A stretch of DNA of 51,263 nucleotides from a virus: IMG/VR virus record IMGVR_UViG_3300036985_003764, positions 1 to 51,263 of that record; one strand, written 5' to 3'. Every line of letters begins with the position of its first letter. The first letter of the stretch is position 1. Of this stretch, positions 8,963 to 19,288 are shown piece by piece. The notes under the pieces are model-generated. The model had not been told where the DNA came from and made no database searches. It was given only the letters and a program-made list of their open reading frames with translations. Position numbers and translations under genes: made by a program.

Positions 8963-11434
8963 TTATTTGTACTGAGCTTCATATTCTTTCAAAATCGCCA
9001 TTGCTTTTGCAACTGCATTATCAAGAGTAAGGTATTGGTTATGTCCTAAAGGTATACTTTCATAACCTGTAAACTGTAGAATTCCTTTTTTATCAGGTTC
9101 GTACATACTTGTTCTTAATTCTTTTTGTCCTGAGTTTTTATTATAAACAATCTCTGAATCTTTGACATACTTTAATTTATCCGCACCATAAAATTTTAAA
9201 GACTGTCTACCAACATTATCAAAATAAAAATCATCGTCATCATTATACTCATTAGAAGCAAATTGTTCACCCATATTTTTTGCTGTAGATTTAGGTAATA
9301 CTATTGATATTTGTTTCTTAGTTGTTAGATCAGTAAACATATATAAAGCTTGACCAGAATCTTTAATAGTATTTACATAAGCCATATCGTACTTATGTTT
9401 ATCTTGATTTTTAAAAAAATCATTAAGTAATTTATTACCTTTAATGGAAGCATCCTCATCTTGAAAATCTTTAATTGAATCAAGATAAGACCATTTACCA
9501 TCTTTTACATAAACACCACTTCCTGGTTTTGCTGTTAACTTAACAACGTTCTTTACAATGTTATTGGCATTTACAGCTTTTATAGTTTCAGCATTTAAAT
9601 CTATAGCTCTTTGTCCTAAAGCATATTGCCCTTTAGCATTTAAGCCAGCATTCATAGAAGATTCAGCATAAATTAGATTACCCTCATAATCATTCCATTT
9701 TTGCTTATAAGAACTTTTAAAAGATTGATATTGTTCTTGTAATGCAGAAACAAGAACTGGTGCTGTACCCGATTGTTTTTGACCAAAGTTTTTAATACCT
9801 GGCCTATTACCATAAACACTTCTAAAGAACTCAATTTCTTGCATACCTTTTTTACCAACAGCTTTTTCTAAATTTCTCTGAGCATTTTCAGCACCGGGAT
9901 TTGATCTATATTCATCAGTACTAAAACTATCAAGACGAGGAACAACAGAATTACTAGAAGCAATCCATTTCTGAACAGCCGGAGTATAATATTTAGATTT
10001 AAGTCCATCTTTAGGCAAGTTAGAATAAAACTGACCAAATGAACGCAAATCTCCTTGACCATTAAACATTAATTCTTTAAAGTTTTCTTGAAGTTTATCG
10101 GTAGGTACAAGTTCATTACGATATGTTTCTTTTGTCTTACTATATTCTTTTTTGCGTTCAGAAGACATATCAAGATACATAGTAATCTCTTTATCTAAAC
10201 GAGCAGTTCTTTGAGCAACAGCTGTCATTAAATCAACGCCTGATTTTTCAGAATAACTTTTTAAATCATTTGAATTAATATATTTTGGAGTATTAAAACT
10301 AGGTTTGTATTTTTTATAAAGACGCTCTCTTGAAGCATGAGCAAAAGCACTACTACTTACTAATCCAGTAATTTGTTGAACAAATACAGGATTTTGATAA
10401 ATTTTAGTTCTTTCGTCATAACTAATACCTTTTCTATTTACTTGAGCATTTAATTTTAAAGCATCTCGTTTAATTTCAGCATCTGGACTATTAATTCCTT
10501 CTTTAATAATATCTTGAACTAAATAACTAGCATTTATACGATTCTTTTTAAAATCAATTGCCGTACTAAAACCATCTTTATGATTTTCATTAATATAAGT
10601 TAATGACTGCTGTGTCCAATTTTTTACAACGTAATTAACTTTTGATTTTAATTCAGGTTTAACTTTTCCTGTTTCCTTAATCCAAACTTTATAACCTTGG
10701 TCTGGTGTAATATCTTGTAGAACAGTCATATCTATTTCATTAAGACCTAATGATTTACTTACTCCTCCTCCTGGTCCCATAGCGTTCCACATATCAACAT
10801 ACCAAGGATCATCTTTTTTAGTTTTTAAATTAGTATAAAAATCATCTTCACGATAAACATCATTACTTAATTCTTCATATCGCCCTTGAGTTATTAATTG
10901 ATGTGTTTCATCATCATAACGATATCTATTTTTATTATCCTCTAAATTTATAGGTTTTTTATCCCCACTTTTAAGTTTACTATAATCATCAACATTTTTA
11001 TCCCAAACTTCAAAAGAAGAGCTTTTAGCTAATTGTTGATAATTAATAAAATCACTACGCATTTTATTAAGCTGATCGGCTTGACTTTGAGTCATTGTGT
11101 TTTTATTAGTATTATAAAACTCAGCCATCTGCTTTCCTTTAATATAAGTTTGTTTCCACAAATTAAAAGTTTTAGGTTGAGTTTTTTGCATAGCTTCATA
11201 TGCTTTTATATCTTTACCGTTCATTAAATTCTCATACGTTTTTTGTAAAAGCTCTCCTTGTTCTGGATTATCTTTATTCTCAAATAATCCATTCCAATTT
11301 TCACTAGTAAGATTAGAATAATTTGTTTTGAAATCTACTTGTGCGGGAGCTTTACCCGTACCTTGAGGTGCAGTTTTAGTTGTAGGTTTACCTATAGCAT
11401 CTAATCTTGCTTGTTGTGATGGTGTAAGTGCCAT
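8963..11434 (-). CDS. Putative virion cargo protein (823 aa)
   Basis: The gene begins MALTPSQQARLDAIGKP and lies 6 bases after the 623-residue gene and 18 before the giant one, so it is part of one operon. It is hydrophilic, rich in Lys, Asn, Gln and Tyr, has no signal peptide or membrane segment, and looks largely alpha-helical. In crAss-like phages, proteins in this place (between muzzle and RNA polymerase genes) are packaged in the capsid or tail and ejected. No catalytic motif is convincing: AESSMNAGLNAKGQYALGQ faintly resembles a lytic transglycosylase active-site region but lacks the usual following motifs. I do not recognise a specific family. Confidence 0.72.
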   Translation of the reverse strand: MALTPSQQARLDAIGKPTTKTAPQGTGKAPAQVDFKTNYSNLTSENWNGLFENKDNPEQGELLQKTYENLMNGKDIKAYEAMQKTQPKTFNLWKQTYIKGKQMAEFYNTNKNTMTQSQADQLNKMRSDFINYQQLAKSSSFEVWDKNVDDYSKLKSGDKKPINLEDNKNRYRYDDETHQLITQGRYEELSNDVYREDDFYTNLKTKKDDPWYVDMWNAMGPGGGVSKSLGLNEIDMTVLQDITPDQGYKVWIKETGKVKPELKSKVNYVVKNWTQQSLTYINENHKDGFSTAIDFKKNRINASYLVQDIIKEGINSPDAEIKRDALKLNAQVNRKGISYDERTKIYQNPVFVQQITGLVSSSAFAHASRERLYKKYKPSFNTPKYINSNDLKSYSEKSGVDLMTAVAQRTARLDKEITMYLDMSSERKKEYSKTKETYRNELVPTDKLQENFKELMFNGQGDLRSFGQFYSNLPKDGLKSKYYTPAVQKWIASSNSVVPRLDSFSTDEYRSNPGAENAQRNLEKAVGKKGMQEIEFFRSVYGNRPGIKNFGQKQSGTAPVLVSALQEQYQSFKSSYKQKWNDYEGNLIYAESSMNAGLNAKGQYALGQRAIDLNAETIKAVNANNIVKNVVKLTAKPGSGVYVKDGKWSYLDSIKDFQDEDASIKGNKLLNDFFKNQDKHKYDMAYVNTIKDSGQALYMFTDLTTKKQISIVLPKSTAKNMGEQFASNEYNDDDDFYFDNVGRQSLKFYGADKLKYVKDSEIVYNKNSGQKELRTSMYEPDKKGILQFTGYESIPLGHNQYLTLDNAVAKAMAILKEYEAQYK

Positions 11435-11440
11435 AAAAAA

Positions 11441-13312
11441 TTATTTAGGATTATCGATTCCAATACCAAACAGATTGTTGGTCAAAGAAATGTTGGACAT
11501 AGGTAAATGTGTAATAGGATTAACAGGGCCAGCAGGTGTAACAGGTTTAGCTGGATTAGTTGGAGCTGTACCTCCACCATAAGTTTCGCCAAGTTCTTGA
11601 AGATGTGTATTATCTGGATTATTTATTGCCCATTCTTTAAGTTGATATTTATCTTGATCTGTAAGAGCTGGACCATATAAAACAGGAGTATTTATAGTAC
11701 CTCCTTTTGTTATAGATTTCTCAAGCATATCTAAAGCTTTAGCATTAGCTTCTTTTTGTTTTACTAAATAAGCATTAGTAGAAGAAGCATAAGCAGCTTC
11801 ATAAGCAGCTTTATCTGTAGCACTATCTAAAGCTTTTAAAATTGCAGTCTTTCTTTGTTCTACACTTAAACTTGTATTATTAACAATATCAATTAAAGCG
11901 TCATCAGCAACTAATAAATCTGAGCCCGTATTATTATTAAGGATTGTAAATGCAGAAAGTACAGGATCATATTTATCTACCGCTAATTTAGCATTCTCAT
12001 ATACTTGTGCCGCTATAAAAGTATCAGCACTAAACTTCCCTCCTTCTAAAGAAGCTTTAATTTCTCCTTTAGTTAACTCAAGGTCTATTGCATTTTGATG
12101 TTTTATAGATTCCATAGCTACATCATATCCATGTTCAATACGCATTTTAGCTTTCTCTTCTAACTTAATAGTTTGCTCATATCCTTTATTCTTTAAACTA
12201 TCTACAATATCAGTCAACTCTCCAGTGAATAACGCATTAGCAGTAATATCATCAAGGTAATCTGAAAGATTATTAAGTGATTGTTGACTGTGCATATTTT
12301 TTTGAGCATTGAGATACGTTTTGTTATACCCTTCTAAAGCTACAGCACTTTCATAAAGTTTTTCAGTTTCTTGCATTTCATCATACTCAGCTTGAGTCAT
12401 AGTTTTAGCTTCACGATCTTCATAATGAGCTTCCAACTTAGATTTTAATTCATTTTTATCATGTGTAATTTCAGCACTTCTTTCATTAAAAGCTTTCTCA
12501 CGTTGATCTCTAAATTCTTGAATGTATCCTACATTTGCTTCATTTAAACTTTTATATGTACCGTCTTGCATTTTACTATACATCCAATCGTTTCTTTCAT
12601 TATAAGACATTACCTTATACATATCATGAAATTCTGGATTCTTCTGATACATTTGACTAAACAAAGCAATTAATGGTTCTTTAACTTGAGCTCCATTTTT
12701 TGTAGTATAAATATAATCGCCATCAATAACATCTTGTGTCATATCAAAACCACCCATTTCTTTAAGGTCTGCAAGAGCTTCCTCCATCATATTATTGTAT
12801 GGTATGTATCTAACATCACTCATTCCTAATGCCTCATCAGCTGAAGCATTTTTATATTCTTCACGTTTATATGACATAAACTTTTCACCATCCTCCCAGT
12901 ACATACCTCCACATTTTGTATGGTCTACACAGTTTTTAAAACCATCAGCCCTTTTCTGTTGTGATTGGTAGTTCTTAGTCCACACCATATCTTTTACAAG
13001 ATAATTGTTGGTATAAATTTGTTTAAATACGCCTTGTGCTTTTGATACATTAGAATCAAGTGATAAATCCATTCCTGCAACTTTTTGTAAATCGCCTTGA
13101 ACTAATTTAAAAAACTCTTCTCTAGCAGCAATATTATCACTCCGGGTTAAACCAGAATTTAATATTGTACCATACATCTTACTTAATTTAGCATGCGATT
13201 GGTCATAATCACTTTGCTTCATTTGAAGCAATTGCATATTAAATTGCAACCCTGGATCCGGTGGATTCAAAGAAGTTGTTGCATCGGTAATACCAGCAAG
13301 ATACGTAGCCAT
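11441..13312 (-). CDS. Putative virion cargo protein (623 aa), partner of the adjacent homing endonuclease site
   Basis: The protein begins MATYLAGITDATTSLNPPDP and is then largely helical and charged, with coiled-coil stretches in the middle (about residues 260-330) and a Pro/Thr/Gly-rich tail (TNPAKPVTPAGPVNP). Its start codon overlaps the stop of the GIY-YIG gene by one base (TAATG), so the two are translationally coupled. The position points to an internal or ejected crAss-like virion protein. An odd point is that its first five residues, and the DNA coding for them, closely match the start of the upstream endonuclease gene. No enzymatic motif is visible. Confidence 0.72.
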   Translation of the reverse strand: MATYLAGITDATTSLNPPDPGLQFNMQLLQMKQSDYDQSHAKLSKMYGTILNSGLTRSDNIAAREEFFKLVQGDLQKVAGMDLSLDSNVSKAQGVFKQIYTNNYLVKDMVWTKNYQSQQKRADGFKNCVDHTKCGGMYWEDGEKFMSYKREEYKNASADEALGMSDVRYIPYNNMMEEALADLKEMGGFDMTQDVIDGDYIYTTKNGAQVKEPLIALFSQMYQKNPEFHDMYKVMSYNERNDWMYSKMQDGTYKSLNEANVGYIQEFRDQREKAFNERSAEITHDKNELKSKLEAHYEDREAKTMTQAEYDEMQETEKLYESAVALEGYNKTYLNAQKNMHSQQSLNNLSDYLDDITANALFTGELTDIVDSLKNKGYEQTIKLEEKAKMRIEHGYDVAMESIKHQNAIDLELTKGEIKASLEGGKFSADTFIAAQVYENAKLAVDKYDPVLSAFTILNNNTGSDLLVADDALIDIVNNTSLSVEQRKTAILKALDSATDKAAYEAAYASSTNAYLVKQKEANAKALDMLEKSITKGGTINTPVLYGPALTDQDKYQLKEWAINNPDNTHLQELGETYGGGTAPTNPAKPVTPAGPVNPITHLPMSNISLTNNLFGIGIDNPK

Positions 13313-13953
13313 TATAAATAAATTAAATTTGTATTATTTTTTCTTTTCCCTAAAATGCGTCTTGACAATTCATACTTAGGAACATTAGTAATAGTAGATG
13401 CATGCTGTAAAGAATCATATACTTCTCCAGTAATTATATTCATTACTTGTTTCTTCTTTGGCGCATTTACTTCATTAAAATCTACACGTGTTAATTTTTT
13501 ACGTGCCTCAATTAAATTGTTTTTACACAATTCAGATTTATTATAAACTCTTCCTGCATCATAACATTTTAAACTTGGTTTTATTCCTTTATTGGCAATT
13601 CTTAATTTTTGTTTTGTTTCTTCTGAATGAATAGAATGTCCGTTAGGATCTGTTGGTTTTAAATTATAACCTATTGACTTATCCAAACAATTCAACTGAG
13701 TAACCCAATAATGTTCTTTAGAATGCAAGTCAGCTACAGTACATTCTTCAAGTACTTCAAATTGAAAATTTTCTTCACCGTATTTTACCCATGCTTTTTG
13801 CAAATAACTATTACCATGTTTACCATTTCTTAAATCATGATAATGTCCTCGTTTTCTATTTTTTATATTAGAAGTACATCCAATATATATCTTGCCACTA
13901 ATTATATTAGTGATTTTATATATCCCTGATTCGCCTTGTAGATAAGTTGCCAT
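13312..13953 (-). CDS. Free-standing GIY-YIG homing endonuclease
   Basis: The 213-residue protein has a GIY-YIG nuclease domain at the N-terminus: GIYKITN (residues 10-16), YIGCTS (23-28), Arg residues in KNRKRGH (31-37) and the catalytic-type Glu in HSKEHYW (78-84). Behind it come NUMOD-type DNA-binding motifs: HSEETKQKLRIANKG (109-123) and a C-terminal segment ending with LSRRILGKRKNNTNLIYL. This is the usual architecture of phage homing endonucleases, which cut cognate DNA at a defined site and spread by repair. It interrupts the cargo gene series between the 707- and 623-residue genes. The residues ahead of the GIY motif (MATYLQGES) copy the start of the downstream gene. A TACTTTTG box 15 bases upstream could serve as its own promoter. 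Confidence 0.93.
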   Translation of the reverse strand: MATYLQGESGIYKITNIISGKIYIGCTSNIKNRKRGHYHDLRNGKHGNSYLQKAWVKYGEENFQFEVLEECTVADLHSKEHYWVTQLNCLDKSIGYNLKPTDPNGHSIHSEETKQKLRIANKGIKPSLKCYDAGRVYNKSELCKNNLIEARKKLTRVDFNEVNAPKKKQVMNIITGEVYDSLQHASTITNVPKYELSRRILGKRKNNTNLIYL

Positions 13954-13967
13954 TTATTAAATTTTAT

Positions 13968-13975
13968 CAAAAGTA
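13968..13975 (-). promoter_or_regulatory. Candidate -7 box TACTTTTG before the homing endonuclease
   Basis: The minus strand reads TACTTTTG, matching TAnnTTTG, 15 bases ahead of the endonuclease ATG at 13953, in the 48-base gap after the 707-residue gene. A private promoter is common for free-standing homing endonucleases, but the short distance to the start and the missing -33 element make this weak. Confidence 0.25.
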
Positions 13976-14001
13976 TTAATTAAAGGATAAACATAAATTG
14001 T

Positions 14002-16125
14002 TTACCCTAAATAATTGTCAGCGTTATATTCATCGTCTGAATTAGTTACTTTGTATTTATCAGAGTGCATAGACATAGCTAATTTAGCAATAATTTCATC
14101 TGAAGCTTCTGGTAACTCAGCTCGTAATGTTGAATAAGTATCTGAAAGTCCTGTTGTAGATGAAGTATCAGGAAAGAAATCTTTTCCTTTCATAAACATT
14201 TGAACTCCTGTATTAGGATCAGTACGATATTGTTCTCCAATTGCAGTTTCAGAATTAATTCTATCAGCACGTTCTTTATGCATAGCAATTTCTTGCATTG
14301 CAATATTATTATCTGCATTTGTAGCAGCCGTTCTATACTGTTGTTTTAATGTTGCCCACTCATTAGCATTACCTTTTACTGCAGCACTTAATCTATTAGA
14401 TGCCTGTTGAGCAATATTGGTATTCATTAACCGTTCATTATTATAAGCAGCAACATTCTTGTCAGCATACTCACTTATAACAGCATTCATTTTACCATAC
14501 TCTTGATCTGCTAACTGATTAGCTAACTGTGTTTGTGGAGAACCAAACATTCCTTGTTGTTCACCACGCGTAGAAGACAATGACTGAAAAGCATTAATTG
14601 CTTGGTCAGGATTATAATATATTGAATCAGTATAATAAGTTTCTGGAACAGGAGTAAATGGAGTAATAAAAGGAATATTACGTCTATTCTTTTTAGCTTG
14701 TGCTAAAGCTCTTCTATTTTCCCAACGATAATCCATATTGGGATCATTAGGAATACCATCAGGAATATTTTTAACATCCCATTTATATAACTTTTCTAAA
14801 TCTTTTGGATCAGCTTCTACTTGTGTAACATTCCCATTCTCATCAATAATATAAGCTTCATACTTACCATTACCTTTATATAAATATCTCTTACCTCCTT
14901 GGTCAATTCCTTCAGCATCTAATATAGGTTTTAACTTATTAAACTCATCTTGACTAACTTTTTTAACTTTAGATGTTACCATACGGTACCACCACTTATT
15001 ATCATTATATGCCTCTAATACATCAGTAGAAGCTAAACCTTTTGTAGGATCAGCTTTACGTTCAGCCATCATTTTTTTCAAATCAGCATTAGTAAAAGTA
15101 CCATCAGAACCTGTAGGTTTTATTGCTGAACGACCAGCTTTAACAGATTCTTTCATTTTGTCTTGAAGCTTATCGTTAGGTCTATGACTTTTTTGATTAT
15201 CATCACCTTCAACCATAAAATCTACTACTAAATCAGGGTTGTCTTCAATTGCTCTAAGTTGAGCTTTACTAACCTTATCCAATACAGTTTCTTTATTCCA
15301 TCCTTTTTGAGTATCAATTTTATCAATATTATAATCAGTTAAAAATTGATTCAATTGATTAATACCTTGTTCTGTAAAAGCATTTGCTTCTGTATATTCA
15401 GGAATATCAACAAAGTGTGTATGACCAGCTACCCCACCATCGTGAAACTCTACAAGCTTTTGCGTAATTGGAGTAAATGCAATAGGATTAACTTCACCAC
15501 CATACGGATATACACCACCATTTTTCATTGGTTTTTCTTCAGTGTTATCTGTTGGTGCATCTTCAAGATTATCGCCATCTAATAATTCGTCATAATTTAA
15601 ACGAGTTCTTTCTAAGAATGGTTCAAAATGACGAGAGTGTTCTTGTTGCTCACCTTTCTTTTCTTCATGAAATTGCTGAAGAGTAAATAAAAGACTTAAT
15701 TTAAAATTAGCATCTTTAATACTTTTTTCTAATGACGTTTTAGCAATCTTATCAATATTGATATCTGGGTTTTCTAAACTTTTATTTAGTTCCGATAACT
15801 TATACTGCTTACTTATATCGGCAAAAGTCTTAGGTTTATTTCCTTTATAACCAAAAAGACTAAGCATCTTCTCATCCTTTAATTTTAAATGGTCAGAAAA
15901 AATAGCACTGCCCGGAGGTAAATCTAAAAACGTACCACCATCTTCATGTGTTCTACCACCAATATGAGCAAGTTCTTTTTTATTACCAACATTACCTGAA
16001 GTAGTTAATACAGTTTCTCCTTTCTCTGCTTCTACTGTTGCTTTGTTTGGATCATCTCCAGTCAGCATAGGTGTACTTGGAGCATACTGTTTTGAACTAC
16101 TATCTTTTACAACTCTTACTTTCAT
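14002..16125 (-). CDS. Putative virion cargo protein with THEDGG domain (707 aa)
   Basis: The N-terminus carries a compact domain: VEAEKGETVLTTSGN (about residues 31-45), then GGRTHEDGGTFLDLPPGS (56-73) and IFSDHLK. A closely similar pattern recurs, in my memory, in many Bacteroidota phage structural proteins, but I cannot name its function. A MKNGGVYPYGGE segment (200-211) and FHDGG (227-231) repeat the Gly-Gly motif seen in neighbouring proteins. The remainder is charged and helical. It follows the 1044-residue gene by 2 bases. It probably belongs to the set of proteins carried in the virion; an assembly or ejection role is inferred from neighbours. Confidence 0.75.
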   Translation of the reverse strand: MKVRVVKDSSSKQYAPSTPMLTGDDPNKATVEAEKGETVLTTSGNVGNKKELAHIGGRTHEDGGTFLDLPPGSAIFSDHLKLKDEKMLSLFGYKGNKPKTFADISKQYKLSELNKSLENPDINIDKIAKTSLEKSIKDANFKLSLLFTLQQFHEEKKGEQQEHSRHFEPFLERTRLNYDELLDGDNLEDAPTDNTEEKPMKNGGVYPYGGEVNPIAFTPITQKLVEFHDGGVAGHTHFVDIPEYTEANAFTEQGINQLNQFLTDYNIDKIDTQKGWNKETVLDKVSKAQLRAIEDNPDLVVDFMVEGDDNQKSHRPNDKLQDKMKESVKAGRSAIKPTGSDGTFTNADLKKMMAERKADPTKGLASTDVLEAYNDNKWWYRMVTSKVKKVSQDEFNKLKPILDAEGIDQGGKRYLYKGNGKYEAYIIDENGNVTQVEADPKDLEKLYKWDVKNIPDGIPNDPNMDYRWENRRALAQAKKNRRNIPFITPFTPVPETYYTDSIYYNPDQAINAFQSLSSTRGEQQGMFGSPQTQLANQLADQEYGKMNAVISEYADKNVAAYNNERLMNTNIAQQASNRLSAAVKGNANEWATLKQQYRTAATNADNNIAMQEIAMHKERADRINSETAIGEQYRTDPNTGVQMFMKGKDFFPDTSSTTGLSDTYSTLRAELPEASDEIIAKLAMSMHSDKYKVTNSDDEYNADNYLG

Positions 16126-16127
16126 AA

Positions 16128-19100
16128 TTAAAGCATTTCTAATTTAAGACCAAGTTTTTTTAAATATGGTGCCAATTCATTCATATCCTCATCTGAAAGG
16201 TCATACTCTTGATTAATTTCAATTCCATTTTGAGCATAGTTTAATATACCACCATTTCTAGAAAATAGATTAACTCCTCCTGGATTTAAATCTTCATAAA
16301 CATTATTAGCTGCACCCGTACCATAAACCGTTTGGTCTGTACCTGTTCCCGGACGTACTTGATTACCTGTACGGTCAGCAATAAATTGTCCAGTTAAAGC
16401 ATTATAAACTCCTTCTCCTCCACTTGCGGGAGTTACAGCATTAAATATTCCTGCTCTAGCTTCTGCAGCTTGGTCAGATGAAGTAAGACTATTTAATAAT
16501 CTTTTCTTTTCATTTATGTTACTAGCCATGCCGTAAGTACTATCGGCAAGAACATCCCAATTTAGACCTGATTTTTGTTGAACTGCATCAAACCCTTCTG
16601 TATAGTTTATTTTACTAGCATCCTTTTTAAGCATTGAATCAAGTGATGTTTCTAAACCATTTACTGCAAAGAATGCAGGCATTTTTTTGAAACGTTTATT
16701 TTGTACATCCCAAATAATTTCACCTTTTAGTTCTCCACCTTGAGCATAAAAACCTTTTTCTGGATCATATCCTGTAGAACCTGAAGGATTAAATTGTTCA
16801 TATTTCTTTGTTTTAGTATTATAATAATTTCTAATACCTTGTTGATTTTCTCCGTAAAATTTCAACTCAGGACGACCTTTAATATCATAAGCTCCGGGAT
16901 TTGCTTTAATATATTCTTCATTTGCTGGATCATAGGCATCTACTTCTCCATCATAATTAAATCCTGTTGTATCTGGATCCATATCATTTTTACTATCCAT
17001 TGAATAGTTATCAAAGTTTTTACCATACCATGCTGAATTACCCGGTTTAAAATAATCAGGATTAGTCAAAGTAGGACTTCCACTAAAACTTACTTCACCC
17101 GTAGCTGGATCAGTTATAGAATAAGCTCTATTTAAATCACCTGTAACAGGAGTTACTGTATTAGCTGGTTTAACATAAGGAGTATCAATACCTTCTGCTT
17201 CAAGTCTATCCATTTCATCATAGATAGCTTCTTCTGTTGCATTAGAACCAAGATTAAGTAGAGCTTTCTCTTGTAATTTTTCATTATTAGCTACTGTGTT
17301 ACCATAACCAGTGCCATCAGAAGTTCCTGCTTTAGCGTTAGCTTCTTTATTTTTAAAATAATCTTCGGCTGCTTTACGTGTCCATTTATCTTCTGACTGT
17401 AAGTCTTTATATAATTGTCCTTCATTTATAGTTGGAGATGATGCTTTTCCTGCGGCATCATTTACTTGAGAATTATTTGCTTGAGGGTTATCTGTTTCAA
17501 GATAATCAGCAATACCGTTTCCATTGCTATCTGCGTTAAATCCAGAATAACCCGGATCTTCTGTTGTACCATCAACTTTAGTGTCTGTTTTATCAGTAAC
17601 TGTTTCAGCTTTTCCTGTTGCTGGATTCCACAAGATACGTTGACCAATGATTCTTTTCTTTTCTCTTCCAAACATTCCTTTTTTGTGAATATCCTCAAAA
17701 GCAATTTTTCCTTCAACTTTAGATGGATCAGACATAATCTCTTTTACTCTAGCTTGTATTGCTTCAGGAGTAGAACCCGACAAAGCACCAATTCCTTGAA
17801 TAAAAGGTTGATAGTTTCTATTTCTTATTTCTTTAGCCATATCAGTAATACCTCTTCCAAAAGGACTTGCTGAACGATACCTTGAACCATTTAAAGACCT
17901 AGCGTATTCTGATTCTTGTCCCGGAAAATAATGTTGTGTTCCACTACCATCTGATGTACTTGAACCTGACCATTGAGTACCATTCCAAATTTTATCTGAA
18001 TATTGACCACCATAAGGTTGTTTATTTCTCGTAGCCCATTGAGCATAACTTTCACCTTGCATTGGAGAAGTTGAATTACTCCCTCCTCCTGTTGTAGTTC
18101 CACTTCCTCCACTAGTTGAAGTTCCATCAGTTTCTATTTTTTTTGATGGAGCCGGTACGTCCAAAAGTGTATTATCATTCCTATGTCTGGCTATAGCATC
18201 TGCATATTGTTGATTTGAAATAACCTTATCATCCCAATCTTTATTTAAATCGTCTATATTCTTATATGTTTTTTTACCTCCAGTACCTTCAATCTCAATA
18301 CCATTTACAGCTTTTGGTAAAGGCATATTATTTTCAGGAATTTCATCAAATAAAGCAAGATTATCTTCTGTACGTTTTTTAATTAATCCTAACTTGTTAT
18401 TAGTAGTTACCCAATTAGAAATAGCACCCTTTAAATTTTCAATATAAGATTCAGTATTAGATTTATCAAACCCTTCTGTTTTACCACCATTCTTATATTT
18501 CTTCATCATTTGTGAACCAATCTCTTTAAAATCTTGAGGTGTAGGTCCACCATAACGCATAACGGAAGATTCTTGTCCTCCCATCATTGGAGATGGTTGT
18601 TGTTGTTGTTCAGGTCCACCTTGCCCCATTCCTTGAGATGGATTTTGAGGTTGAGTTTGTTGCTCTTGAATTTGCATAATAGCTTGATCTAATTGTTCAG
18701 CTACAGCGTCAGCATCGCCATTCTGTTCAATCATATCTGTAACCATCTGTTCAACTTCACGAACATCTTTTCCAACTAATTCAGCATAAACAGCAATTTG
18801 TTCATTGAGTTGTGTTTCTCCACCCAATAGCATAGGAGGTTGTCCTTGTTGCGGTGCTTCCATCATTTCTTCTTGAGGATTTGATGAGGCACCTTCCATT
18901 TGTTCTTCTTCTGGAGATTGTTGTTGAGCTTGTTGCATATTAGCCATTTCTTGCTGAATCATTTCACTAGCTTGTTGTTCACCTTGAACAAGACCTACTT
19001 GCATAATAATTTGCATGATAATTTCTGGTGGTATACCATTTTGTAACAAACCACCTATAACAACATTAGGAGGAGCTCCTTGTTGTACCATTGCTTGAAC

Positions 19101-19262
19101 TTGTTGCAATAATGCTTCCATTTGTGGATCCATACCTCCACCTTGTTGACCTCCTTGTGGAGGCATACCTTCAGGAGCCATTTGTTGCTCACCTTGAGCG
19201 GCCATTGCTATCTCTTCTGGAAGTACCCCTCCTTGTGCGTATACTCTAACTTTTCTTTTCAT
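16128..19262 (-). CDS. Gln/Met-rich putative virion protein with Gly-Gly motifs (1044 aa)
   Basis: The protein starts MKRKVRVYAQGGVLPEEIAM and continues into about 220 residues extremely rich in Gln, Met, Pro and Glu (low complexity, helical), then a Thr/Ser/Gly-rich linker and a long region of polar, repeat-like sequence. Gly-Gly motifs recur: YAQGG (8-12), MRYGG, YKNGG, FYAQGG and RNGG (1002-1005). The C-terminal tail (DLSDEDMNEL, then KKLGLKLEML) resembles the C-terminal module of the 480-residue gene. A 59-base gap ahead of the gene contains a TAAATTTG box, so it may have its own promoter. The family role is unknown; location suggests a virion cargo or tail-associated protein. Confidence 0.75.
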   Translation of the reverse strand: MKRKVRVYAQGGVLPEEIAMAAQGEQQMAPEGMPPQGGQQGGGMDPQMEALLQQVQAMVQQGAPPNVVIGGLLQNGIPPEIIMQIIMQVGLVQGEQQASEMIQQEMANMQQAQQQSPEEEQMEGASSNPQEEMMEAPQQGQPPMLLGGETQLNEQIAVYAELVGKDVREVEQMVTDMIEQNGDADAVAEQLDQAIMQIQEQQTQPQNPSQGMGQGGPEQQQQPSPMMGGQESSVMRYGGPTPQDFKEIGSQMMKKYKNGGKTEGFDKSNTESYIENLKGAISNWVTTNNKLGLIKKRTEDNLALFDEIPENNMPLPKAVNGIEIEGTGGKKTYKNIDDLNKDWDDKVISNQQYADAIARHRNDNTLLDVPAPSKKIETDGTSTSGGSGTTTGGGSNSTSPMQGESYAQWATRNKQPYGGQYSDKIWNGTQWSGSSTSDGSGTQHYFPGQESEYARSLNGSRYRSASPFGRGITDMAKEIRNRNYQPFIQGIGALSGSTPEAIQARVKEIMSDPSKVEGKIAFEDIHKKGMFGREKKRIIGQRILWNPATGKAETVTDKTDTKVDGTTEDPGYSGFNADSNGNGIADYLETDNPQANNSQVNDAAGKASSPTINEGQLYKDLQSEDKWTRKAAEDYFKNKEANAKAGTSDGTGYGNTVANNEKLQEKALLNLGSNATEEAIYDEMDRLEAEGIDTPYVKPANTVTPVTGDLNRAYSITDPATGEVSFSGSPTLTNPDYFKPGNSAWYGKNFDNYSMDSKNDMDPDTTGFNYDGEVDAYDPANEEYIKANPGAYDIKGRPELKFYGENQQGIRNYYNTKTKKYEQFNPSGSTGYDPEKGFYAQGGELKGEIIWDVQNKRFKKMPAFFAVNGLETSLDSMLKKDASKINYTEGFDAVQQKSGLNWDVLADSTYGMASNINEKKRLLNSLTSSDQAAEARAGIFNAVTPASGGEGVYNALTGQFIADRTGNQVRPGTGTDQTVYGTGAANNVYEDLNPGGVNLFSRNGGILNYAQNGIEINQEYDLSDEDMNELAPYLKKLGLKLEML

Positions 19263-19288
19263 AAGAACGTTTATATATTAAATATAGT

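Noticed and set aside
9640-9700. Lytic transglycosylase-like AESSMNAGLNAKGQYALGQ in the 823-residue protein
   Set aside because: Only the ESS part fits; the further motifs of the family are absent, so I give no enzyme call.
9673-10062. Minus-strand frames of 61-64 codons within the 823-residue gene
   Set aside because: Shifted-frame shadows of a continuous gene; hydrophobic nonsense composition and no coupling to neighbours.
17462-18127. Short frames on both strands inside the Gln-rich 1044-residue gene
   Set aside because: Low-complexity coding DNA leaves other frames open by chance; the main frame runs through without break.
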